A stretch of 64,000 bases of DNA from Aquincola tertiaricarbonis (GTDB lineage: Bacteria; Pseudomonadota; Gammaproteobacteria; Burkholderiales; Burkholderiaceae_C): contig NZ_JZUE01000020.1 of assembly GCF_000969605.1 (NCBI RefSeq), positions 51,110 through 115,109 on the forward strand, written 5' to 3'. Within the stretch, counting starts at the first letter, position 1; each line of letters begins with the position of its first letter. Positions 17,903 through 25,964 of the stretch are shown here, one piece after another. A program made the translations under genes and the position numbers. The notes beneath the pieces are model-generated. The model did no database searches. It saw only the letters and a list, made by a program, of their open reading frames with translations, and had not been told where the DNA came from.

Positions 17903-19368
17903 TTGCTGTCCCCTGTCGTCATGGTGGCCTCGGTGCCTGCGGCAGCAGGCTGCCAGCCGCCGCCCACGGCCTTGTAGAGCGCCAGCCAGGCGCCCACCCG
18001 TTCGCGCCGCACCTGCACCAGGGTGGCATCGGCCACCAGGGCGCTGCGGCGGGCCTGCTCCAGGTCCAGCAGGCTGCCGGTGCCCACCTGGAACTGCGTC
18101 TGCGCCGCGGCCAGGAACTCGGCATAGCCCTCGGCGGCGCGGCGGGCATCGTCCTCCCGCTGGCCGGCGGCCTGCAGCCGCACCAGCGCTTCCTCGACCT
18201 CGCGCGCGGCACCCAGCACCCGTTCGCGCCAGGCGGCCACGGCCTCCTCGTAGCGGGCCTGCGAGGCATCCACCGCGGCACGCCGGCGGCCGCCGTCGAT
18301 CAGCGGCGCCAGCAGGCCGGGGCCGAAGCTCCAGGTGTCGCCGTTGAAGGTGGCACCCCCGGCCCGCACGGCCGCGCGGCCGATGGAGCCGGTGATGGAC
18401 AGCCGCGGCAGCCGGTCGGCCTGGGCGGCGCCCACGTCCGCGGAGGCGGCGGCGATCTCGCGCTCGGCCGCCGCCACGTCGGGCCGCTGGGCCAGCACCT
18501 GCGCCGGCACGCCGGGCACCTCGAAGGCCTGCGGCTGCGGCAGCCGCGCCCGGCCTTCGGCCAGCAGGCTGCGCAGGGCGGGCTCCGGCTCCACCGTCAA
18601 TGCGGCCAGTTGCTTGACCAGCAGGTCGCATTCAGCCCGCTGTCCGACCACGCGGTTGGCCGCCTCCGCGGCGCCGGCCCGGGCCAGCGCTGCATTGGCC
18701 GGGGCCTGGAAGCCGGCGTCGGCCAGGCGTTGGGTGAGGCCGCTGGTCTGCGCGGCGGAACCGGCGTCCTGCTCGTACACCGCCAGCACCGCCTCGCAGG
18801 CGCGCAGGCCGACGTAGACGTTGGCCACCTCGGCGGCCAGGCTGACGCGGGCGTTGTGCCACAGCGCATCGGCGCCGGCCGCACGGGCCTGCGCGGCGGC
18901 CACGCTCTGGCGGGTGTAGCCGAAGAGGTCGATCTCCCAGGCCGCATCCAGCGTGGCGGTGCCGTAGCTCTGCTGGCCGGGCGTGGGCGGCAGGTCGGTG
19001 CTGGAACGCTGCAGCCCGGCATTGGCATTGAGCGCCGGCAACGCGGCCGCACCGGCGATGCGCGCCGCCGCACGCGCCTGGGTGATGCGGGTGGCGGCCT
19101 GGGCCAGCGTGGGGTTGTTGCGCTGCGCGGCATCCACCAGCCGGCCCAGCAGGGCATCGTCGAAGCGCTGCCACCAGCCGCTGAGCTGGGCCGCATCACC
19201 GCCGTGCGGCAAGGTGGCCTGCCATTGCAGCGGCACCGCATCGGCGGGTGGCGCGGCCGGCGGCGGGGTGGCGCAGGCGGTGAGCAGCAGGGCCAGCAGG
19301 CCCGTGGGCAGCAGGCCCGCCCTGCGCGGCCGGGTAAGGCCACGCGGGCATTCGTCTCTTGTTGTCAT
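17899..19368 (-). CDS. RND outer membrane factor (NodT/TolC-type lipoprotein)
   Basis: 489 residues. A signal sequence ends in lipobox LTAC. The body has the twofold repeated TolC/OprM helical architecture (AWEIDLFGYTRQSVAAAQAR and the second-repeat segment GPGLLAPLIDGGRRRAAVDA), with conserved AQRPDVAAAEREI. It forms the outer-membrane exit duct for the tripartite pump encoded downstream. I use the ATG at 19368 (MTTRDECP), since upstream in-frame sequence is not signal-like. It is the first gene of the operon, and its stop overlaps the next start by four bases. Confidence 0.92.
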   Translation of the reverse strand: MTTRDECPRGLTRPRRAGLLPTGLLALLLTACATPPPAAPPADAVPLQWQATLPHGGDAAQLSGWWQRFDDALLGRLVDAAQRNNPTLAQAATRITQARAAARIAGAAALPALNANAGLQRSSTDLPPTPGQQSYGTATLDAAWEIDLFGYTRQSVAAAQARAAGADALWHNARVSLAAEVANVYVGLRACEAVLAVYEQDAGSAAQTSGLTQRLADAGFQAPANAALARAGAAEAANRVVGQRAECDLLVKQLAALTVEPEPALRSLLAEGRARLPQPQAFEVPGVPAQVLAQRPDVAAAEREIAAASADVGAAQADRLPRLSITGSIGRAAVRAGGATFNGDTWSFGPGLLAPLIDGGRRRAAVDASQARYEEAVAAWRERVLGAAREVEEALVRLQAAGQREDDARRAAEGYAEFLAAAQTQFQVGTGSLLDLEQARRSALVADATLVQVRRERVGAWLALYKAVGGGWQPAAAGTEATMTTGDSK

Positions 19369-19443
19369 GGCTCGGTGGGTGACGGAGCGGGAGGCCGGCG
19401 GCAGTGTATCGGCGGCGCATGGGCCCACCGGCGCGCGGGTGGG

Positions 19444-19599
19444 TCAGGTCAATATGCGCCAGAGCTCGCGCAGGAAGTGGCGCACGGGCTGGGCCCATTC
19501 GGGCGGGATGAAGGGGTGCAGCAGCCAGGCCAACGCCAGCAGCGCTGCCAGCACGGCCCAGCGGTGCCGGTGCGGTGGAGGCGGCCACGGACGGCGCAT
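19444..19599 (-). CDS. Small single-pass membrane protein at the end of the Rhs island
   Basis: A 51-residue frame from the ATG at 19599 to the stop at 19444. It has a basic, Pro-rich N-terminus, one hydrophobic helix (WAVLAALLALAWLLHPFI) and an amphipathic Arg-rich C-terminus. It starts 12 bases after the stop of the candidate immunity gene on the same strand, so it could be the last gene of the toxin operon. No family is recognised. It may help immunity at the membrane or be unrelated. Short length makes the call tentative. Confidence 0.5.
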   Translation of the reverse strand: MRRPWPPPPHRHRWAVLAALLALAWLLHPFIPPEWAQPVRHFLRELWRILT

Positions 19600-19611
19600 G
19601 CTGCGGGCGCT

Positions 19612-20322
19612 TCAGCACAGCCGGCGGTCGAGCACGGGCGGCGGGTCGGCCTGCAGCGGCAGCTCGGGCACGGCTGCCAGCTTGTGCTGCGCCACCTGTG
19701 CCTCCACCGTGGCGCGCAATGCCGGGCCGGCGCCCGGGCTGCACAGCGGCGCCATGCGCTCGGCCCAGGCCTGCGGGCTCTTGATGATGTTGAAGGCCCG
19801 CGGCGGCCATTGCGCCATCTCGGCCAGCGCCGCTTCGCGTACGGCCTGGGCCAGCTCGGGCCGTTCCAGCCAGGCGCAGGCCTGCAGCACCAGTTCCACC
19901 GGCGCGGTCTGGAACGGCACGACGCCACCGAAGCGGCCAGCCACATAGTCGGCCACATGGTCCACCACCTCGGCCAGGCCGAGGCGCTGCTGCTGCAGCC
20001 AGGGGTGCGCCGCCAGCAGCGATTGCGCGGCCGCGGCCGCCTTGGCCTCGTCCTCCACCTTCACTTCCATTGCGGCCCCGCGTGCATCCAGTGCCGGCGC
20101 CGCAGCCGTGATGGAAAGCACCGGAAACGGCTGCGCCAGGTTGTGGAAGAACGCCCGGGGCACGTAGGCATCGGGCCGCAAGGTGGCGTCCAGGCACACG
20201 CCGCACAGCAGCGGGCCGTGGCGGCGCAGCAGGAACAGTGGCTGCACCGAGGCCAGTGCCGGCAGCAGGCCCAGCCAGCGCTGGGTGAGGGGCTTCTTGC
20301 CCTTGCTCAGGGTGGTGCTCAT
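19612..20322 (-). CDS. Hypothetical protein, candidate immunity protein for the Rhs toxin
   Basis: 236 residues with no signal peptide and no recognised domain. The segment LLRRHGPLLCGVCLDATLRP contains two Cys two residues apart, and much of the rest is Ala-rich and probably helical. The ATG at 20322 overlaps the TGA of the rhs gene (ATGA), so the two should be translated together. Immediate downstream position after a polymorphic toxin is where cognate immunity genes lie, which is the sole basis for the proposed role. It is larger than many immunity proteins, so an accessory role is also possible. Confidence 0.75.
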   Translation of the reverse strand: MSTTLSKGKKPLTQRWLGLLPALASVQPLFLLRRHGPLLCGVCLDATLRPDAYVPRAFFHNLAQPFPVLSITAAAPALDARGAAMEVKVEDEAKAAAAAQSLLAAHPWLQQQRLGLAEVVDHVADYVAGRFGGVVPFQTAPVELVLQACAWLERPELAQAVREAALAEMAQWPPRAFNIIKSPQAWAERMAPLCSPGAGPALRATVEAQVAQHKLAAVPELPLQADPPPVLDRRLC

Positions 20323-23300
20323 GGATTGATCTCGACTTGTCGAACGACACCGGGCACGTTGGCGGCGTTCTTGTTGACCTGGGAAGCGCGAAGACCCTGG
20401 CCCGGCTGGCCCACGAACTTGTAGTCGTAGATGTTGCCGGTCAGGGGGTCGAACACATCGGGCCGTGCACTGCCCTTGGTGCCATGCGGCACCTGCACGC
20501 CGCCGAGGAAACTGGTCTCGCGCAGCAGGTGCGTGCGCTGCCCGGTGAGGCGCTGGTAGCGCTCCAGCAGGTGGTCGGCATGGGCGTGCTTCTTGGTGCC
20601 CTGCACGGCGCCGGTGCCCGCGGCGCCGAGCCCGTTCCTTATACCGTAGCGCTCCGCGCGGGCCGCGATCTCCTTGAGGAACTGCTCGTCGGTCAGCGAC
20701 GACAGGGCCTTGCAGCTCAGGCCCAGCGGATCGATCCAGTCGAACACGCTGCCCGCCATCGCATACAGCTGCTCACCGGCGGCCAGCCGGAGTGGATCGA
20801 TGCTGATGAACTGGCCCAGCGCGGCATCGAAGTACCGGTGGCGGTTGTAGGCCAGTCCGGTTTCCTCGTCGAAGTACTGGCCCTGCAGCCGCAACGGACA
20901 GGCGGCGGCCTCGCCCTCGACGATGCGGGCCCGGCCGTGTGCGTCGTAGCCGGCGGCCCAGAGGCAACGGCCATCGGGCGCGCGCAGCTGGGCGGCCGCG
21001 CCATTGAGGTCGTCCAGCACCCAGGCCAGCGAGGCGGTGGCGGCGCCCGCCGGCTGCTCCAGCTGGGCCAGCGGCTCGAAGCCATCGGGCCGGTGCACCC
21101 AGGTGCGCACGCGGCCAGCCACCGCATCGGCAACACACAGGTCGCCGTCCCAGCCAAAGCGGGTGCGCAGCCCGCCGGTCTGCTTGAACAGGCGCCGGCC
21201 CAGCGGGTCGTAGCCGTACACCGTGGTGCTGTGGTGGCCGCCTTGCTCGCGGCGGCTGGCCACCAGGCGCTGGCTGCCGTCCCAATGCAGCTGCAGGCCG
21301 ACGCCGGCCTCGTGCCGCTGCACCAGATCGCCGGCGGCGTCCAGCCGCCAGGCGATGCCGTCCACGCTGCCTTCGCGCTGGCCGGCCCGGCCCCCGGCCT
21401 GCACCGGCCGCAGGGCCATGCGTTCGCCGGCCGCATCGCGTGCAAACACATGCACCTGGCCGAGCGCGTCCAGATGCTGCCGGATGCGGCCCATCGGGTC
21501 GAGCTGCCAGCGCTCGCTGCCCAGCAGGCTGTCTTCCCGGGCCACCAGCCGGCCCGCGGCATCGAAGGCATGGCTGGTGGCCTGCAGCAGCGTGTCGCCC
21601 TGCCACAGGCCCTGGGCCCGCAGCCGGCCCACCGGGTCGTGCTCGTAGCGGCGTTGCAGGCCGTGGCCCAGCTGCTCGGCCGCCAGCCGGCCGGCGGCAT
21701 CGCGCTGCATCAGCACCTGGGCCTGGCCGTCGATGTGCACGCCGCTGCAGCGGTTCAGCGCGTCGTAGGCATAAAGCACCTCGTGCACCTGCTGCGCAGG
21801 CGCCTCGCGGCCGGCTTCGGCCGGCAGCTGCAGCCGGGTGATGCGACGCAGCCGGTTGCCCACTGCGTCGTGCACTTGCTGCACGCTGAACAGCGTGCCG
21901 TCGGCATGCTGCTGCCGTTCGGTCAGCAGGCGGCCTTCGGCATCCAGCTCACGGCGCAGCACGACATGCGGGTTGGCTGCCTCCAGCAGCTGGCCGTTGG
22001 CGTCGTAGGCATAGGTCTCGCGCCAGGTCCGCGCGGCGTCGAAAGGGTCTTGCGACAGCTTGGCGAGCACCCGGCCCACCGGGTCGCATTCATGGCGCAC
22101 GCGTTGCTGGTGGGCATCCTGCGACCACAGCGTGTGGCCGCCGGCGTCATAGCCATGCCGGCGGGTGTGGCCCCAGTAGTCGGTCTCGGCGACGATGCGG
22201 CCCAGCGCATCGCGCTGCAGCGCATACAGCTCGCCGCGGGCATTGCGCACGCCCACCAGGCGTTCCTCGGTGTCGTACAGGTACGCCACCACGCCGCCGT
22301 CCGGCTGCAGCCGCCGGCACAGCTGGCCCAGGCCGCAGTAGCTGAACAGGGTGCGGGCGCCCATCTCATCCACATAGGCCGACAGGCGCCCTTCGGCATC
22401 CCACTCGCAACGCACCGTTGCGCCGCTGGGCAACCGGGCCGCGGTCAGGCGGCCCAGGGCGTCGTGCTGGTAGTCGGTGCGCTGGCCGGCAGCGTCCACG
22501 CGACAGCGCAGCCTGCCCAGCACATCGTGCAGCAGGGTGCTGCGGCCGCCCGCCGCATCCACCACCTCGCTCGGCAGTCCGCAGGCGTCGTAGCGCAGCG
22601 CGGTGCGTCGGCCCAGCGCATCCACCTGGGCCACCACCTGGCCGTGGGCATCCAGCTCCTGCCGGCTCAGGTGGCCCAGCGGCGACCGCTCCTGCAGCAG
22701 CCCGCCGCGTTCATCGAAGCGGCGCTGCCAGCGTGCGCCCAGCGCATCCAGCGCCTCTACCGGCCGGTCGTCGGCATCGAACACGCTGCTCACCATGCTG
22801 CCGTCGGGCCGCTCGATGCGCAGCACGTTGCCGCGCTCGTCGTAGGTCCACGCCGTGCGCCGCCCGGCCGGGTCCACCACCGCCGTGGTGCGGCCGGCGT
22901 CGTCGTATTCGTACACCGTCATGCCGCCCAGCGGATCGATCTCGTTGATGGGCAGGCCGCGGTCGTCCAGCTTGACGAGGCTCACATGGCCCAGCGAATC
23001 GGTGATGCGGCGTTCGTTCAGCGCATCGAGGTACTGGAAGCGGTAGTCGTACAGGCCGCCGTCGCCCCAGCTGTGCACCACGCGCTGGCTGCCGTCGGGC
23101 GCGGGTTCGTACTGGTAATGGAAGCTCAGGCCGACACGGTTGGTGTGGCGCACCAGGTGGTGTGCGGTGGCGCCGCCGCCGTACGCAAATCGGTAGGGGG
23201 CGCCCAGCGCATCGATCGCCGCCACCAGGTCGCCAGCGGCGTCGTAGTCGTAGCGCACGAAGCCGTGCTCGGTGCGCGTGGCCTCGTCCACCAGCGTGAC

Positions 23301-24425
23301 GGCCACCAGCCGCCCGTCCTGCATCGTCAGCGCCAGGCGGCGGCCGGCGGCTTCGGTGAGTGCATGCGGCAGGCCGTTGCGGTAGTCGATGGTGAGCGCA
23401 TTGCCGCAGCGATCGGTGATGCGCCCGATCGGCACCAGGCCGCCGCCTTCGGCGGTGCGCCGCGCCAGATGCTTGGGGAAGCAGTGGATGCGGCCGTCCT
23501 TGGTGCGCACCTGCCATTCGTCGCCCTCGTCGGTGAGGCGGGCGCCGTCGGTCAGCTCCAGCTGCATGCCCGCGGCACCGGGCACGGCGGGCAGGCGCTC
23601 GAAGGCCAGCGGGCCGATGCCCGGGCCATGCAGCATCACGCTGCCGTCGGCCGCATCCACCTCCAGGCGGATGTCCAGCAGCGTCTGCCAGCCGGTGCCG
23701 CACACGCCCACATGGCGGTCGGCCGAGGAATAGCAGCGCAGCCAGTCCACGTCGATGCGGCCGGGCAGCTGGAAGTCCTGCTGTTCCAGGCTCACCGCGC
23801 CGTTGAGGATGTTCACCGGCTCGGCACGCAGCACGGTGCACTTGAGGAAGCCGGGCTTCAGGTTCTTGAACAGCTTCTGCCGCAGCCGCTTGAACACGCC
23901 GCTCTTGGCCAGCTTGCCCAGGCCGGCGAACACGCCCTTCATCGCCATGCCCATCAGGCTGATGGTGGGCGGCCCGCCGACGAACACCGTGGTGGGCGTG
24001 GCCAGGTTGAACACCGTGGGCAGCACCATTGCCCGCGGGCCGCCCTTCTTCTTCAGGCGGAAGGGGCTCATCATGCCGGCGGCCTGGCAGGACAGCACCG
24101 GATGCGAGATGTGCGACATCGGGTCGCCATCGGCCACCACGGTGCTGCTGCCCATGAACAGCTCGTCCTCGGTGTCGGGCAGCTTGGGCGCGAACGGAAA
24201 GCCCGGCGGGATGTGCACCACCTTGCCCGCAGTGCCGGCGGTGGCGCGCTTCATGCCGCACACGGTGATGGTGGCGCCGATCACCGGCACGTAGTCGAAC
24301 GGATCGAACACCACCGACATGTGCGGCGTGGGCAGCGGCGTGGGCGTGGGTGCCGGCGTGGGCACCATGCACAGGTGGATGTCCACGCCCATCTGCACGT
24401 CGCCGTGCTTGGCGGCCGGCATCAT
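20319..24425 (-). CDS. PAAR-like/Rhs polymorphic toxin with C-terminal PD-(D/E)XK nuclease-like domain
   Basis: About 1368 residues. Residues 1 to about 130 form a PAAR-like domain (VDIHLCMVPTPAPTPTPLPT, DPFDYVPVIGATITVCG) that would cap the VgrG spike. RHS/YD repeats fill about 220-1230 (for example YEYDDAGRTTAVVDPAGR, YNRHRYFDAALGQFISIDPL). The cage ends at the usual junction motif DPLGL, after which about 133 residues form a variable toxin. That tail contains RPDVFDPLTGNIYDYKF, with Pro1322-Asp1323 and Asp1334-x-Lys1336, matching a PD-(D/E)XK nuclease core. The start overlaps the stop of the preceding accessory gene (ATGA). A much longer frame to 25907 exists but antiparallels no family and overlaps that gene. 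Confidence 0.9.
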   Translation of the reverse strand: MMPAAKHGDVQMGVDIHLCMVPTPAPTPTPLPTPHMSVVFDPFDYVPVIGATITVCGMKRATAGTAGKVVHIPPGFPFAPKLPDTEDELFMGSSTVVADGDPMSHISHPVLSCQAAGMMSPFRLKKKGGPRAMVLPTVFNLATPTTVFVGGPPTISLMGMAMKGVFAGLGKLAKSGVFKRLRQKLFKNLKPGFLKCTVLRAEPVNILNGAVSLEQQDFQLPGRIDVDWLRCYSSADRHVGVCGTGWQTLLDIRLEVDAADGSVMLHGPGIGPLAFERLPAVPGAAGMQLELTDGARLTDEGDEWQVRTKDGRIHCFPKHLARRTAEGGGLVPIGRITDRCGNALTIDYRNGLPHALTEAAGRRLALTMQDGRLVAVTLVDEATRTEHGFVRYDYDAAGDLVAAIDALGAPYRFAYGGGATAHHLVRHTNRVGLSFHYQYEPAPDGSQRVVHSWGDGGLYDYRFQYLDALNERRITDSLGHVSLVKLDDRGLPINEIDPLGGMTVYEYDDAGRTTAVVDPAGRRTAWTYDERGNVLRIERPDGSMVSSVFDADDRPVEALDALGARWQRRFDERGGLLQERSPLGHLSRQELDAHGQVVAQVDALGRRTALRYDACGLPSEVVDAAGGRSTLLHDVLGRLRCRVDAAGQRTDYQHDALGRLTAARLPSGATVRCEWDAEGRLSAYVDEMGARTLFSYCGLGQLCRRLQPDGGVVAYLYDTEERLVGVRNARGELYALQRDALGRIVAETDYWGHTRRHGYDAGGHTLWSQDAHQQRVRHECDPVGRVLAKLSQDPFDAARTWRETYAYDANGQLLEAANPHVVLRRELDAEGRLLTERQQHADGTLFSVQQVHDAVGNRLRRITRLQLPAEAGREAPAQQVHEVLYAYDALNRCSGVHIDGQAQVLMQRDAAGRLAAEQLGHGLQRRYEHDPVGRLRAQGLWQGDTLLQATSHAFDAAGRLVAREDSLLGSERWQLDPMGRIRQHLDALGQVHVFARDAAGERMALRPVQAGGRAGQREGSVDGIAWRLDAAGDLVQRHEAGVGLQLHWDGSQRLVASRREQGGHHSTTVYGYDPLGRRLFKQTGGLRTRFGWDGDLCVADAVAGRVRTWVHRPDGFEPLAQLEQPAGAATASLAWVLDDLNGAAAQLRAPDGRCLWAAGYDAHGRARIVEGEAAACPLRLQGQYFDEETGLAYNRHRYFDAALGQFISIDPLRLAAGEQLYAMAGSVFDWIDPLGLSCKALSSLTDEQFLKEIAARAERYGIRNGLGAAGTGAVQGTKKHAHADHLLERYQRLTGQRTHLLRETSFLGGVQVPHGTKGSARPDVFDPLTGNIYDYKFVGQPGQGLRASQVNKNAANVPGVVRQVEINP

Positions 24426-25960
24426 GGCAAGGGCCCGGTCGACGGTTCGAATGGCGGCGGCAAGGCCAGGTCGCTGTCCACCAGCCAGGCCTCGCCCAGC
24501 AGGCGGCGGCCGTGCGCTGCCCACTGCTGCATCGGGGCCGGGCCCTGGGACACCAGCCCGTCGATCTGCTGGCGCGCCGCCGCCGCCGCGGCCTCGGCCT
24601 GCGTGGCCCGCAGGCCTTCCACCTGCGCCAGCGCATCGGGCCGCCGGCAATCGGTGAGCGCCAGGGCCAGCGCATCGGCGCGCTCGCGCACCTGCTCCAG
24701 CTGCTGCTGCAGCCAGCGCTTGGCCTGCTGCATCGCCTGCACGCGGGGCGGGTCGATCCAGCGCATCTGGTCCACCAGCGCCACCGCCAGCGTGGTGAGC
24801 CCGCGCGCCTCGGGCTTGAGCGCCTGGCCGAGCTGCAGCACGCAATGGCCGCGCTCCTGCGCGCCCGGCCGGTCGCCGGCCCGCGCGGCGCAGAAGGCCG
24901 CCATGCGAAAGGCCTCGATGGCGAGGATGGGGTTGGCATCGTGCTGCGCCACCTGCGCCGCTTCGTCGTAGCAGCGCATCGCCTGCGCGTCGTCGCCCGT
25001 GGCCAGGTGCACCGCGGCCTCGCCGAAGCAGGTCTGCAGCACCAGCTTGTGGCCGCAGGGGTGACGCGCGGCCACGGTGTCGTCGGCGGCCTGGCGGGCG
25101 GCGCGATAGACGGTCACCGCCTCGGCATGCCGGCCTTCCTTGAGCAGCGCACCGGCCACCATCACCCGCAGGGCCACTTCCTGGTCGGCCCAGCCCTGCT
25201 GGCGGGCGAACTGCAGCGCATCCACGGCCTTGGCCTTGACCTGGTCGGCGCCGCCGTGGGCCAGCAGCGCCACCACGCCCATCATCAGGTTGCGGAACAC
25301 GGCCGCGGGCCCGACACCGCCTTCCTGCGCGAAGGTCTCCTGCGCCAGCGCCAGGCCATCGATGTCGATGCGCTGCACCTGCACACGGTCGTCGGCGGCG
25401 GCCAGCAGCGCGGCAAAGCGCGGCACCTCCTGCGCATCGGCCATCAGCACCCGCAGCCGCTGCGGCAGGCCCACGTCCAGCAGTTCGCGCACCCAGCGGG
25501 CGAAGCTGGCGGCATGGGCCACGGCAGTGGGCATGAGCACGATGCACAGCTGCGCGCCCGGCGCCATGGCCTGGTGGTGGCGCGAGCCGAAGGACCGCAG
25601 CGCCTCGGCGAACCAGGCGGCGGTGTCGGGCGTGGCCGCGGGGTCGTAGGGCCAGTCGGTGGCCATGCCCTGGGCGCGCAGCTCGTCCGCGCTGGCGTCG
25701 TAGATGCCGCGCAGCGCTTGCTTGAGCGCGCGGCCGTACTGCAGGCCGTGCACGAAGGGCTGCTTGAACAGCAGGAACACGTCGCCGGTGGCATAGGGCA
25801 GCTCCAGCTTCTGCGCCTCGACGAAGCATTCGGCCAGGCGCAGCCCGCTTTCGGGCAGCTGCCACATCAGCAGCCGCGCCTGCGGCATTGCACGGAAGGC
25901 CTGCCACTGGTCGGCGAGCTGCATCAGCCGCCGCTCCACCGGGTTGAGGTCCGCGCCCAT
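24422..25960 (-). CDS. TPR-like accessory protein between vgrG and rhs (probable effector adaptor)
   Basis: 512 residues, cytoplasmic, no signal peptide. The N-terminal 190 residues (RLLMWQLPESGLRLAECFVE, LPYATGDVFLLFKQPF) form a region I do not recognise. Residues about 240-400 show helical repeats resembling tetratricopeptide repeats (ALLKEGRHAEAVTVYRAARQ, AAVHLATGDDAQAMRCYDEA). A coiled-coil-like C-terminus follows. It begins 4 bases after vgrG and overlaps rhs by 4 bases, so all three are co-translated. In T6SS islands this slot usually holds an effector-specific adaptor or chaperone (Eag, DUF4123 or similar). This protein matches none of those that I can recognise. Confidence 0.8.
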   Translation of the reverse strand: MGADLNPVERRLMQLADQWQAFRAMPQARLLMWQLPESGLRLAECFVEAQKLELPYATGDVFLLFKQPFVHGLQYGRALKQALRGIYDASADELRAQGMATDWPYDPAATPDTAAWFAEALRSFGSRHHQAMAPGAQLCIVLMPTAVAHAASFARWVRELLDVGLPQRLRVLMADAQEVPRFAALLAAADDRVQVQRIDIDGLALAQETFAQEGGVGPAAVFRNLMMGVVALLAHGGADQVKAKAVDALQFARQQGWADQEVALRVMVAGALLKEGRHAEAVTVYRAARQAADDTVAARHPCGHKLVLQTCFGEAAVHLATGDDAQAMRCYDEAAQVAQHDANPILAIEAFRMAAFCAARAGDRPGAQERGHCVLQLGQALKPEARGLTTLAVALVDQMRWIDPPRVQAMQQAKRWLQQQLEQVRERADALALALTDCRRPDALAQVEGLRATQAEAAAAAARQQIDGLVSQGPAPMQQWAAHGRRLLGEAWLVDSDLALPPPFEPSTGPLP

Positions 25961-25964
25961 GGGC

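Noticed and set aside
20337..24971. Long plus-strand open frame opposite rhs (about 1540 codons)
   Set aside because: It is the antisense shadow of the GC-rich rhs gene. The translation is His/Gln/Ala-rich without domains, while the minus strand gives clear Rhs and PAAR-like motifs.
24426..25907. N-terminal extension of the rhs frame
   Set aside because: The extension lies wholly inside the TPR-like accessory gene in another frame and is Arg/Ala-rich. The PAAR-like start at 24425 with an ATGA overlap is far better.
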